Source of the DNA: Sulfurimonas sp.
Lineage (GTDB): Bacteria > Campylobacterota > Campylobacteria > Campylobacterales > Sulfurimonadaceae
DNA length: 6,243 nucleotides
Direction of reading: 5' to 3'
Assembly (NCBI GenBank): GCA_024762745.1
Contig: JANTGV010000071.1
Location: 1 to 6,243 of the forward strand
Below the pieces are notes generated by a model, which searched no databases, was not told the origin of the DNA, and saw only the letters and a program-made list of their open reading frames with translations. Each line of letters begins with the position of its first letter. Positions within the stretch are counted from its first letter, which is position 1. Both the position numbers and the translations under genes were made by a program. Below are positions 1 through 6,243 of the stretch, in pieces.

Positions 1-938
1 AAAAATCCGTTTGAATAAAGAATATCAACCATCTCTTTTACTGAGGCTACAGAGTTTTTAAATCTTGTTTTCTGTAATGTTTTAAGAGTCATTTCAATCA
101 CTTGTTCTGCTCCATCTGTACCAATCATAACAGGAACACCACTAACCATATCTTTGTATCCATACTCGCCATTAAGCATTACGGCACACGAATGTATCTG
201 CTTTGTGTCTTTGAGTATTGCATCAACCATGACAGCTGTAGATTTTGCAGGTGCATAGTATGCTGAGCCATCACCTAAAAGGTTAACTATTTGAGCCCCA
301 CCATCTCTTGTTTTTTGGACAATCTCGCCAATCTCCTCAGAGTCAAGTAGATCATCTATAGGTACACCAGCAACTGTAGTGAATTTTGGAAGAGGAACCA
401 TAGTGTCACCGTGACCACCCATTACAGTAGCACGAATCTGCCCTGCTCCATAACCTAGTTTTTCATATATAAAGTGAGCCATACGTGCTGCATCTAATAT
501 ACCTGCCATTCCAAGTACTCTCTCTCTTGGAAAGCCTGTGTACTTGAGAGCTACATATGTCATTACATCTAGAGGATTGCTAACAACAACAACTATAGCA
601 TCAGGGGCATGCTCTTTAATCTCAAGAGCATAAGTCTTAACAATTTCTGCATTTTTAGTCAGAAGATCATCTCTGCTCATCCCAGGTGTTCTTGGAGCAC
701 CAGCTGTTATTACAACTATCTTACTCCCAATCATATCTTCTGGACCATTTGCTGCTCTAACTACAGTGTGCTCTCTTGCTGCGTTTGCAGCCTGAGACAT
801 ATCTAAAGCTTTTCCTTTTGCAACATCTATATTTCTACCACGAAGAACAACTTCATGACAAGAGCCGCGCATTGCCAATATAAATGCGACAGTTGACCCA
901 AAATTTCCTGTTCCAATGACTGTTACTTTACTTGCCAT
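1..938 (-). CDS. mdh: Malate dehydrogenase, NADP-type cofactor pocket (3' end outside window)
   Basis: This cytoplasmic enzyme interconverts malate and oxaloacetate in the TCA or reductive TCA cycle. Reading leftward from the ATG at 938-936, 312 codons are visible without a stop. The family is about 310-320 residues, so only the extreme C-terminus is missing. The Rossmann glycine motif GTGNFG is at residues 9-14. The active-site loop AGAPRTPGMSR (79-89) has Arg83 at the position that separates malate from lactate dehydrogenases, plus Arg89. Asn121 lies in SNPLD, Arg152 in LDAAR, and the catalytic pair is Asp149 with His176 (GGHGD). Oddity: aligned with bacterial MDHs of the VVLLD type, the ribose-binding Asp is replaced by Gly34 between Arg33 and Arg35, which suggests NADP(H) preference (inference). 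The start is supported by an AAGGA Shine-Dalgarno at 944-948, five bases upstream. The gene lies downstream of icd in the same direction with a 122-bp gap holding its own promoter candidate. In Campylobacter jejuni, from memory, icd-mdh is followed by sucCD and oor genes. Confidence 0.96.
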   Translation of the reverse strand, partial: MASKVTVIGTGNFGSTVAFILAMRGSCHEVVLRGRNIDVAKGKALDMSQAANAAREHTVVRAANGPEDMIGSKIVVITAGAPRTPGMSRDDLLTKNAEIVKTYALEIKEHAPDAIVVVVSNPLDVMTYVALKYTGFPRERVLGMAGILDAARMAHFIYEKLGYGAGQIRATVMGGHGDTMVPLPKFTTVAGVPIDDLLDSEEIGEIVQKTRDGGAQIVNLLGDGSAYYAPAKSTAVMVDAILKDTKQIHSCAVMLNGEYGYKDMVSGVPVMIGTDGAEQVIEMTLKTLQKTRFKNSVASVKEMVDILYSNGF

Positions 939-958
939 ACACTTCCTTTGAGTTTTTT

Positions 959-1014
959 TAACTTTTTATTTTTAGCTAATTAGAGAAATAATTATAGCTA
1001 AAAACAAAAAGTTA
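959..1014. repeat. AT-rich inverted repeat in the mdh leader/promoter
   Basis: The left arm 959-978 and right arm 995-1014 are complementary at 19 of 20 positions (the mismatch is 968/1005), with a 16-base loop at 979-994. In minus-strand RNA the 5' arm is U-rich and the 3' arm A-rich. The 3' arm is followed by an A-run and then the mdh Shine-Dalgarno, so it does not look like an intrinsic terminator for icd. The TATAAT candidate for mdh (991-996) sits at the loop/right-arm boundary. It could be an operator for a dimeric regulator or an RNA hairpin in icd-mdh read-through transcripts. The repeat is directly visible; its function is inferred. Confidence 0.75.
991..996 (-). promoter_or_regulatory. 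Candidate sigma-70 -10 box for mdh
   Basis: On the minus strand this reads TATAAT, an exact consensus -10 box, preceded by a T-rich stretch (TTTTTGTTTTTAGC, 997-1010). Epsilonproteobacterial vegetative promoters usually lack a strong -35 and instead have T-rich upstream periodicity. Transcription would begin near 984, giving a leader of roughly 45 bases before the mdh ATG at 938. This would let mdh be expressed independently of icd. Confidence 0.5.
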
Positions 1015-1022
1015 TGGGGTGA

Positions 1023-1040
1023 CCTGCGTATAAACGCAGG
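1023..1040 (-). terminator. GC-rich hairpin after icd, weak terminator candidate
   Basis: A perfect 7-bp stem (CCTGCGT at 1023-1029 with ACGCAGG at 1034-1040) closes a four-base loop, 20 bases beyond the icd stop codon. In the icd transcript direction, the U-rich stretch UUUUUGUUUUU (1000-1010) starts about 12 bases after the stem instead of directly after it. It is therefore not a canonical intrinsic terminator. It may give partial termination, or act as a 3'-end stability or attenuation hairpin between icd and mdh. Confidence 0.4.
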
Positions 1041-1060
1041 CTTGCAATTTAAATAGGGAC

Positions 1061-3232
1061 TTATATAGCGTCTATAATTGCGTTTAATGTTGCAGATGGA
1101 CGCATTGCTTTTTCAGCTTTAGCATCATCTGGACGGAAGTAACCACCAATGTCTTGTGGTTTACCTTCAACAGCAAGTAACTCAGAGATAATTGTTTCTT
1201 CTTTATCAGCAAGCTCTTTTGCAACTGGAGCAAATTTAGCAGCTAGCTCAGCATTGTCACCCTCAGCAAGTGCTTTAGCCCAGTATTGAGCTAAGAAGAA
1301 GTGAGAAGCTTTGTTATCTGGCTGACCTACTTTACGACCTGGCTCTTTTGAGTTATCTAAGTAACCCTCATTTGCCGCATCTAAACCTGCAGTTAAAGCA
1401 GTAAGTTTAGCATCAGAGTGTTTTTGACCTAGGAAACGTAAAGACTCAGCTAATGCTAAGAACTCACCAAGTGAATCCCAACGAAGGTGACCCTCTTTAA
1501 CGAATTGCTCAACGTGTTTCGGAGCAGATCCACCAGCACCAGTCTCATATAGACCACCACCAGCAATTAGAGGAACGATAGAAAGCATCTTAGCAGATGT
1601 TCCAAGCTCTAAAATCGGGTACATATCAGTTAAGTGGTCACGTAAAACGTTACCTGTTACAGCGATAGTGTTTTCACCTTTACGGATACGAGCGTTAGTG
1701 AAACGTGTTGCATCAGTAACTTTCATGAATTGAATATCAAGACCAGATGTATCGTGATCTTTTAGGTAAACATTCACTTTTTTGATTAGTTCAGCATCGT
1801 GAGCTCTGTTTTCATCTAACCAGAATACAGCTGGGATACCCTCTAAACGAGTTCTCTCAACAGTTAAACGTACCCAGTCTCTAATTGGAATATCTTTAGT
1901 ACGAGCAAGTCTCCAGATGTCACCAGCTTCACATTCAAAGCTCATAAGAACACCGTTAGCACCAGTTACAGTAACTGTACCAGCTTCAGCAAGTTCGAAA
2001 GTTGTTGGGTGAGAACCATACTCTTCAGCTTTTTGAGCCATAAGACCGATATTTTGCATTGTACCCATAGTAGTTACATCATACTGACCGTTTTTAACGA
2101 TATCAGCTAACATCTCTTCGTGAAACATTGCGTAAGTAGAATCAGGAATAACAGCAACAGTTTGATCTGCAGCACCAGTTCTATCCCACTGTTTACCACC
2201 TTCACGGATTACAACTGGCATAGATGCATCAATAATTACATCATTTGAAGCGTTAAAGTTTGTTTGACCTTTATCAGAATCAACCATAGCAATTTTTGGA
2301 GCATCAGAATCTACAACAGCTTGGAAAGCAGCTTTGATCTCAGCTTCTTGAGCGTGACCAGCAATTTTTTTCTCTAAGTCTGACATACCTTGGTTAGGGT
2401 TAACGCCTAGCTCTTTGAAAGTATCTGCATATTTAGTAAATACTTCTTCAAAGAAGATTTCAAAACCGTGACCAAACATAATTGGATCAGAGATTTTCAT
2501 CATTGTAGCTTTAAGGTGTAAAGACCAGATAAGACCTTTAGCTTTAGCGTCTTCAATTGTTTTTCTGTAGAATTCACGAAGAGCAGCTACTGACATAAAA
2601 GTACCATCAAGTACTTCAGAGTTAAGACAATCAATAGTAGTTAATTCTTTACCGTTAAGAGCAATAGTTACTTTTTGATCGGCATCTAAAGTTACTGATT
2701 TCTCGTGTGCAAAAAAGTCACCTTTTCCACCCATGTGAGCTACGTAAGCTTGACAGTTCTCATCAACTGCTTTAAGACGGTGTGGGTTGTTTTGAGCAAA
2801 CTTCTTAACGGCTTTAGCAGCACGTCTATCAGAGTTACCTTCACGAAGTACTGGGTTAACCGCAGAACCTAAACATACACCATATTTAGCTTGAATAGCT
2901 TCTTCCTCAGCGTTTGCTGGGTTTTCAGGGTAGTTAGGAATATCGTGACCTTGAGATTGAAGCTCAGCGATACAATCTTTTAATTGACCTACTGATGCAG
3001 AGATATTTGGAAGTTTAATGATGTTACCATCTTCTTGAAGTACAACTTCACCTAATTTAGATAATTCGTCTTCTGCAAGACCCATTGCCGCAAGAACACG
3101 ACCTGATAATGAAATATCAGAAGTAACAACTTCTACGCCTGCCGCTTTAGTGAAAGCGTTAACGATTGGTAAAAGCGAGTAAGTCGCTAGAGCTGGTGCT
3201 TCGTCAATTACTGACCAAATGATTTTTGACAT
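1061..3232 (-). CDS. icd: Isocitrate dehydrogenase, monomeric NADP-dependent type
   Basis: This enzyme interconverts isocitrate and 2-oxoglutarate plus CO2. In autotrophic Campylobacterota it may run as a reductive carboxylase (inference). The 723-residue protein has the full length of the monomeric IDH family (about 740) and is unrelated in length to the ~420-residue dimeric enzymes. Family residues, mapped from the Azotobacter vinelandii enzyme from memory, are all present. Substrate binding uses Ser123, Asn126, Arg130, Arg136 (GSAVNPVLREGNSDRR) and Lys246. Metal ligands include Asp335 (DVIIDASMP), Asp532 and Asp536, with the active-site Tyr near 405. NADP 2'-phosphate contacts are His573, Arg584 (HLRWDSLGEF) and Arg633. 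Because these three are kept, I expect NADP specificity, unlike the NAD-type monomeric variants reported in some Campylobacter. The ATG at 3232 has AAGGA at 3239-3243, six bases upstream. The stop is TAA at 1063-1061. It lies between mltG and mdh on the same strand, with 136-bp and 122-bp gaps, so it is probably transcribed largely from its own promoter. Confidence 0.97.
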   Translation of the reverse strand: MSKIIWSVIDEAPALATYSLLPIVNAFTKAAGVEVVTSDISLSGRVLAAMGLAEDELSKLGEVVLQEDGNIIKLPNISASVGQLKDCIAELQSQGHDIPNYPENPANAEEEAIQAKYGVCLGSAVNPVLREGNSDRRAAKAVKKFAQNNPHRLKAVDENCQAYVAHMGGKGDFFAHEKSVTLDADQKVTIALNGKELTTIDCLNSEVLDGTFMSVAALREFYRKTIEDAKAKGLIWSLHLKATMMKISDPIMFGHGFEIFFEEVFTKYADTFKELGVNPNQGMSDLEKKIAGHAQEAEIKAAFQAVVDSDAPKIAMVDSDKGQTNFNASNDVIIDASMPVVIREGGKQWDRTGAADQTVAVIPDSTYAMFHEEMLADIVKNGQYDVTTMGTMQNIGLMAQKAEEYGSHPTTFELAEAGTVTVTGANGVLMSFECEAGDIWRLARTKDIPIRDWVRLTVERTRLEGIPAVFWLDENRAHDAELIKKVNVYLKDHDTSGLDIQFMKVTDATRFTNARIRKGENTIAVTGNVLRDHLTDMYPILELGTSAKMLSIVPLIAGGGLYETGAGGSAPKHVEQFVKEGHLRWDSLGEFLALAESLRFLGQKHSDAKLTALTAGLDAANEGYLDNSKEPGRKVGQPDNKASHFFLAQYWAKALAEGDNAELAAKFAPVAKELADKEETIISELLAVEGKPQDIGGYFRPDDAKAEKAMRPSATLNAIIDAI

Positions 3233-3300
3233 ATGTTGTCCTTAGGTTAATATTTTATTTCCTGTGAGTAGTAATAACTCTATGAAAATTTACAAGAATA

Positions 3301-3309
3301 ATGATACCA
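3301..3309 (-). promoter_or_regulatory. Candidate extended -10 promoter for icd
   Basis: On the minus strand this reads TGGTATCAT, an extended -10 (TGn then TATCAT, one mismatch from TATAAT). A start site near 3294 would leave a leader of about 60 bases before the icd ATG at 3232. It lies in the 136-bp spacer 3233-3368 after the mltG stop, a spacing that suggests icd has its own promoter. I see no clear intrinsic terminator for mltG in this spacer. Apart from the icd Shine-Dalgarno at 3239-3243, nothing else recognisable is present. Confidence 0.35.
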
Positions 3310-3368
3310 CTAAGAGTTGTAATGTAGGTTGAGCTTTTAGAAACAAATGCCTATATTTTCTTTTTGTT

Positions 3369-4313
3369 TCATTTTGTAGCACGTTTAATGTTGCGTAAGT
3401 GTGTAGAATAGTTACGTGAAAAATCATGCTTTCCATTTTTAGACTTCATAAAGTACAGGTACTCAGTCTTTGCAGGGAATATTGCTGCTTTTAAAGCTTC
3501 AAAGCTTACATTACAGATGGGTAATTTTGGAACACCTGAATGAATATAGGTGTTATAAATGGAAGTGTCCTCCCTTATGCGCTTTGGTGTAATCTTAATA
3601 TGAGAGTATTTTCCATAGTTTAATGTACCGTCCATCTGTAGTTTCATTCCCTTCCTGATTCTGTTGTATATAACAGAGCTTACAATGGGCATCTCTTCAG
3701 TATTTGCAGACTCCTTCTGAATGACAGATGCAATTGCTACATAATGAAACCATTTTGTTTCATTATAGTTGCCAAATACTTTTATCGAAAAGTTCTTCAT
3801 TTTAGATTCTGATAAAGTGAGCAGAATTCTTATAATTTCTTTTTCTGTTATACCAACTGGAAGTTTATATGTATTTGGGACAAACATCCCCTCTTTTAGT
3901 TTCGCCTGTGCATTATACTCTTCTTGTAATTTTTCTCTATTTAAGTCGAGATTGTTTGAGAGCTGGTTTAGAAATATATAAGTAGTTTCACCTGGAATAA
4001 GTGTAATGTCTTGAAGTGCAGCTTTTGCAGTAGTTAACTTATATAGAAAATCAGCTTTGGTACTTCTGGTTTTACCTATATTTATCCATCCGCTTTGAGG
4101 GGAGCCTATAAGTCGTAAAAAGAAGGAGTCAAGTTTGGTAACTTCATAATTTTTATCTTGCATTTGTGTTATAATCTGATTAATAGAACCTTTTGGTATG
4201 TATAGTACCTTTGAAGTTTCAATAGGCTTATTTAGGTAATACATGAACGATAAAACAGTTATTAGTACAATATCAACAATATACTTTGTAATTGTTAGTT
4301 TTTTGTCATTCAT
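3369..4313 (-). CDS. mltG: Endolytic murein transglycosylase MltG (YceG family)
   Basis: This membrane-anchored lytic transglycosylase cleaves nascent peptidoglycan strands in the periplasm, setting glycan length and ending polymerisation. From the chosen ATG at 4313 it has 314 residues, close to the compact family length. Residues 9-27 form one N-terminal transmembrane anchor. A LysM-like segment with YIPKGS follows at 38-43. The YceG catalytic block comes later: Glu201 in IQKESA is the expected catalytic acid, followed by VIYNR (214-218) and LQMDGTLNYG (225-234). The C-terminal signature runs from YNTY (253-256) through LKAAIFPAKTEYLYF (274-288). Two in-frame ATGs near 4412 would add 33 residues ahead of the anchor with no family counterpart, so I prefer 4313. 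Its Shine-Dalgarno is weak (AGAGAG at 4324-4329). The stop is TGA at 3371-3369. Its 5' end overlaps the divergent YhdP-like gene by 71 bp. Confidence 0.94.
   Translation of the reverse strand: MNDKKLTITKYIVDIVLITVLSFMYYLNKPIETSKVLYIPKGSINQIITQMQDKNYEVTKLDSFFLRLIGSPQSGWINIGKTRSTKADFLYKLTTAKAALQDITLIPGETTYIFLNQLSNNLDLNREKLQEEYNAQAKLKEGMFVPNTYKLPVGITEKEIIRILLTLSESKMKNFSIKVFGNYNETKWFHYVAIASVIQKESANTEEMPIVSSVIYNRIRKGMKLQMDGTLNYGKYSHIKITPKRIREDTSIYNTYIHSGVPKLPICNVSFEALKAAIFPAKTEYLYFMKSKNGKHDFSRNYSTHLRNIKRATK
4167..4175 (+). promoter_or_regulatory. Candidate extended -10 promoter for the YhdP-like gene, inside mltG
   Basis: The plus strand reads TGTTATAAT, an exact extended -10 (TGn plus TATAAT). 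The predicted start near 4182 leaves a leader of about 60 bases before the ATG at 4243. The site lies within the mltG coding sequence on the opposite strand. This is expected if the two genes really overlap at their 5' ends, since no intergenic space is available. The motif is visible; its use as a promoter is inferred. Confidence 0.5.
4234..4236 (+). promoter_or_regulatory. Ribosome binding site supporting the YhdP-like start
   Basis: An AGG core (in TTTAGGTAATAC) ends six bases before the ATG at 4243. An in-frame TAA at 4237-4239 lies within the spacer, so this ATG is the first possible start in the frame and no longer N-terminus exists. The alternative TTG at 4303 has no comparable purine-rich sequence. 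This supports the start that creates the 71-bp overlap with mltG. Confidence 0.5.
4243..4313. other. Quasi-palindromic divergent overlap of mltG and YhdP-like start regions
   Basis: Both start codons lie at the outer ends of this 71-bp segment on opposite strands, so the first ~23 codons of each gene are antisense to each other in different codon registers. Comparing the two strands from their ATGs inward, 22 of 35 base pairs are symmetric, centred on 4278. The outer ends are nearly identical (ATGAACGATAAAA against ATGAATGACAAAA). Both proteins begin M-N-D-K and run into a hydrophobic anchor within this segment. Confidence 0.65.
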
Positions 4314-6243
4314 CTTTTTATTTCTCTCTACTGTTTTTATTATCTTGCAAAATGGGTTATATATCGATGAGATATCGCTTCCAAATATTAAAGCAAAGCA
4401 ATTATACATCAAATGGAATGAAAAAGTAGATGTTTCTATTAAAGAGATATCTCTTTTAAAACAGAAATCTGACAGTGAAGATAAAATAGACTATCAAGAG
4501 ATAGGAAACTATTTAAAAAGCCTCTCTTTTTTGGATAGCTGGTTTGAAAGTGTTGTTATAGATAAAATTGTAGTTGACAATATAACGGCTTCATTTAAGT
4601 ATAAAGATCAAGAGAGAGGATATTTAGTCGCCTCTTCAACAGATTTTCATCTTAAAAGTTCTCTCTATTTTGACTCTGGAATTTTTAATGTCTCCATAGA
4701 TGAGCTTGTTGATTTTAAAAGAAAAATAGATTTAAATGGTAGTCTGTTTTTTAATATGGACAGGATTGAAGCATTTGCAGATTTAAATGTAAATATAAAT
4801 GATGATTTAGATGCCCAAATTTTTATAGCAACAAACGTAAACAGACTTAATTATAAACTCAAGTCAAATCAGGAAATTAAAAACCTTACTCACTTAATCA
4901 ACATAGCCAATTTACCAAAGGAAGCAAAATATTGGGCACTTGATGCAATAGAGATGTCACAGGCTACAATCAACAGTGCAGTAGGGTTTATAGATTTTGA
5001 CAATATCGGTGATGCCTATAAGAATGTCAAAATCAGAGTAACCGTTGATAAGATGAATTATACATATAATCAAGAACTTGATTCCATACACACAGAAAAA
5101 ACTATTTTAGAGTTTAAAGAGGGAGTACTCTTTATATATCCAAAAGAAGCCTACTCTTACGGAATGTATCTTGACAAAAGTTGGTTAAAGATTGATTTTA
5201 CACAAGCAAGCGAGATTTTAACACTGCACTTACTTTTTGATGGCATGCTAAACAAGGATTTTTTGAAAATATTAAATACCTACAAAGTTAAGCTTCCTTT
5301 TTTACAAAAAGAGGGCTTAGTGACCACAAATCTCAAGTTAGTAATTGATCTAATAGGTTTAGATACGGATGTTAAGGGTGACTTCTTTAGTAAGAAGGCC
5401 AACTTTGATTATCTTGGATTAAATATCGATATTTTTGATGCCTACATTAAACTTGATAATAATGATGTACGCGTGGATAACATGAGAGTAAAATATCAAG
5501 ATATTGCTATAGCTGATGTTGATGTGGTGTTTAATGCAAAAGAGTCAATAGGAAAAGTGACTTTCAATCCAAAACAGATAGATTTTCAGGGTGTTACCTT
5601 AGAACAAGAGAATAATCCAACATCTATTATATACACTATAGAACCAGGCAATGACAGAATAGATGTAACGAAGTCTAAATGGAAATATGATGATATTGTG
5701 CTTAATGTCGATAAAATCAATATACCTTTTGACTTAAAAGAACTTCTAATAAAGCTTCCTGCAACATATATTGATGCTGAAGATATCGCAACCGCTTTTG
5801 TTTCCGGAAATATATCTATTGATACAATGAAGATGAACCTTAGGGCTGATGTACTCAATCTTGATTATGCCGGAGTAGAACTATCTCAATCTAATACACC
5901 ACTCAATATTTCTTATGATGAAAAATTGCATGTTTCATCTGATACTAATATACTTTTAAATATAAATGATTTTGAATTTGATTTACATAATTTTTCTATG
6001 AGTGTTGCAGAGCACGGCATTGATTTACACAATACGAACTTACTGAGTACTGACGGCTTATTAGCCATGAAAATAAACGCAAGTTACAATACTAAGAGCC
6101 ATAAAGGAGTAGTTGAACTAAAAAATTTAAAAATAGAGAGTAAACATAAAGTTCTTTACTCAAAGGATAAGGCTCTACTCTCTTTAGAGATGATTGAAGA
6201 CAACTTTTACTTAAATTCAAAGGAGCTCCAATTAGATTTTAAT
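4243..6243 (+). CDS. YhdP/AsmA-like inner-membrane-anchored envelope protein (3' end outside window)
   Basis: The frame is open for 667 codons to the window edge with no stop. The missing C-terminus probably holds an AsmA-like C-terminal region, since homologues of this type usually exceed 1000 residues. Residues about 11-36 form a single hydrophobic membrane anchor, followed by a long AT-rich, Asp/Asn/Lys-rich, beta-strand-like repetitive region facing the periplasm. The segment LPKEAKYWALDAI (224-236), followed by alternating strands around 260-320, resembles the DUF3971/YhdP central domain. The TamB-YhdP-YdbH superfamily is known to support phospholipid movement between inner and outer membranes; that role is inferred here. 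The start ATG at 4243 is the first in frame and supplies the anchor. A TTG at 4303 would keep a shorter anchor and is the main alternative. It is divergent from and overlaps mltG, and a promoter candidate lies at 4167-4175. TamB or another AsmA-type protein is the alternative identity. Confidence 0.72.
   Translation, partial: MNDKTVISTISTIYFVIVSFLSFIFLFLSTVFIILQNGLYIDEISLPNIKAKQLYIKWNEKVDVSIKEISLLKQKSDSEDKIDYQEIGNYLKSLSFLDSWFESVVIDKIVVDNITASFKYKDQERGYLVASSTDFHLKSSLYFDSGIFNVSIDELVDFKRKIDLNGSLFFNMDRIEAFADLNVNINDDLDAQIFIATNVNRLNYKLKSNQEIKNLTHLINIANLPKEAKYWALDAIEMSQATINSAVGFIDFDNIGDAYKNVKIRVTVDKMNYTYNQELDSIHTEKTILEFKEGVLFIYPKEAYSYGMYLDKSWLKIDFTQASEILTLHLLFDGMLNKDFLKILNTYKVKLPFLQKEGLVTTNLKLVIDLIGLDTDVKGDFFSKKANFDYLGLNIDIFDAYIKLDNNDVRVDNMRVKYQDIAIADVDVVFNAKESIGKVTFNPKQIDFQGVTLEQENNPTSIIYTIEPGNDRIDVTKSKWKYDDIVLNVDKINIPFDLKELLIKLPATYIDAEDIATAFVSGNISIDTMKMNLRADVLNLDYAGVELSQSNTPLNISYDEKLHVSSDTNILLNINDFEFDLHNFSMSVAEHGIDLHNTNLLSTDGLLAMKINASYNTKSHKGVVELKNLKIESKHKVLYSKDKALLSLEMIEDNFYLNSKELQLDFN
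4339..4344 (-). promoter_or_regulatory. Weak -10 candidate for mltG, inside the YhdP-like gene
   Basis: On the minus strand this reads GATAAT, one base from consensus, about 25 bases upstream of the mltG ATG at 4313. That would give a very short leader carrying the AGAGAG ribosome-binding candidate. No clear -35 or TGn extension is seen. The call rests mostly on position, because any mltG promoter must lie within the opposing gene if mltG is not transcribed from further upstream. Confidence 0.25.

Noticed and set aside
609..806. A 65-codon plus-strand open frame
   Set aside because: It lies antisense within mdh, whose frame has intact catalytic motifs. The small protein is Cys-rich with no recognisable domain, so it is a shadow frame.
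3266..3280. Small inverted repeat GAGT...ACTC in the icd leader
   Set aside because: The stem is only four base pairs with a seven-base loop, which is expected by chance in AT-rich DNA.
3769..3981. A 70-codon plus-strand open frame
   Set aside because: It is antisense to the conserved part of mltG and has no recognisable domain or convincing ribosome binding site.
4303..4305. TTG start for the YhdP-like gene that would shrink the overlap to about 11 bp
   Set aside because: It lacks a purine-rich Shine-Dalgarno and shortens the hydrophobic anchor, whereas ATG 4243 has AGG at good spacing. Kept as the main alternative, not excluded.
4314..4412. Longer mltG start using in-frame ATGs near 4412
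   Set aside because: The extra 33 residues precede the membrane anchor, resemble no MltG N-terminus, and would deepen the overlap with the YhdP-like gene. The 4313 start fits family length and topology.
5586..5858. A 90-codon minus-strand open frame
   Set aside because: It is antisense to the YhdP-like coding frame. Its Ser/Ile-rich composition mirrors the Asp- and Asn-rich codons of the sense strand, and nothing else supports it.

Overview
This low-GC window looks like chromosomal housekeeping DNA from a Campylobacterota (epsilonproteobacterial) organism, most likely a Sulfurimonas-type autotroph. The basis is the combination of a monomeric isocitrate dehydrogenase directly upstream of malate dehydrogenase, a compact MltG, and an AT-rich YhdP/AsmA-like gene. 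Genus assignment comes from family resemblance recalled from memory, not from a search.

Layout. Positions 1-938 (minus strand) hold malate dehydrogenase (mdh), complete at its N-terminus and missing only its last few residues at the window edge. Positions 939-1060 are an intergenic stretch with a GC-rich hairpin, a long AT-rich inverted repeat and a good -10 box for mdh. Positions 1061-3232 (minus) hold a complete monomeric NADP-type isocitrate dehydrogenase (icd). Positions 3233-3368 are a spacer with a possible icd promoter and leader. Positions 3369-4313 (minus) hold mltG, a membrane-anchored endolytic murein transglycosylase. From 4243 to the right edge (plus) runs a large YhdP/AsmA-like envelope protein, truncated by the window. 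No stretch above 300 bases lacks a gene.

How the genes fit together. The icd and mdh products catalyse TCA-cycle steps, which could run in the reductive direction in an autotroph. Both enzymes carry NADP-type cofactor determinants: His573/Arg584/Arg633 in isocitrate dehydrogenase, and a Gly34 flanked by Arg33 and Arg35 in place of the usual NAD-binding Asp in malate dehydrogenase. To the right, MltG (glycan-strand cleavage) and the YhdP-like protein (putative inner-to-outer-membrane lipid transport) form a divergent envelope pair.

Most notable points. (1) mltG and the YhdP-like gene are divergent and overlap by 71 bp at their 5' ends. Both N-terminal membrane anchors are read from opposite strands of one quasi-palindromic segment, and both proteins begin M-N-D-K. 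(2) Malate dehydrogenase has an NADP-like cofactor pocket. (3) A 20-bp-arm inverted repeat embraces the mdh -10 box. No new multi-gene defence or mobile system, CRISPR array, tRNA, rRNA or insertion sequence was found.
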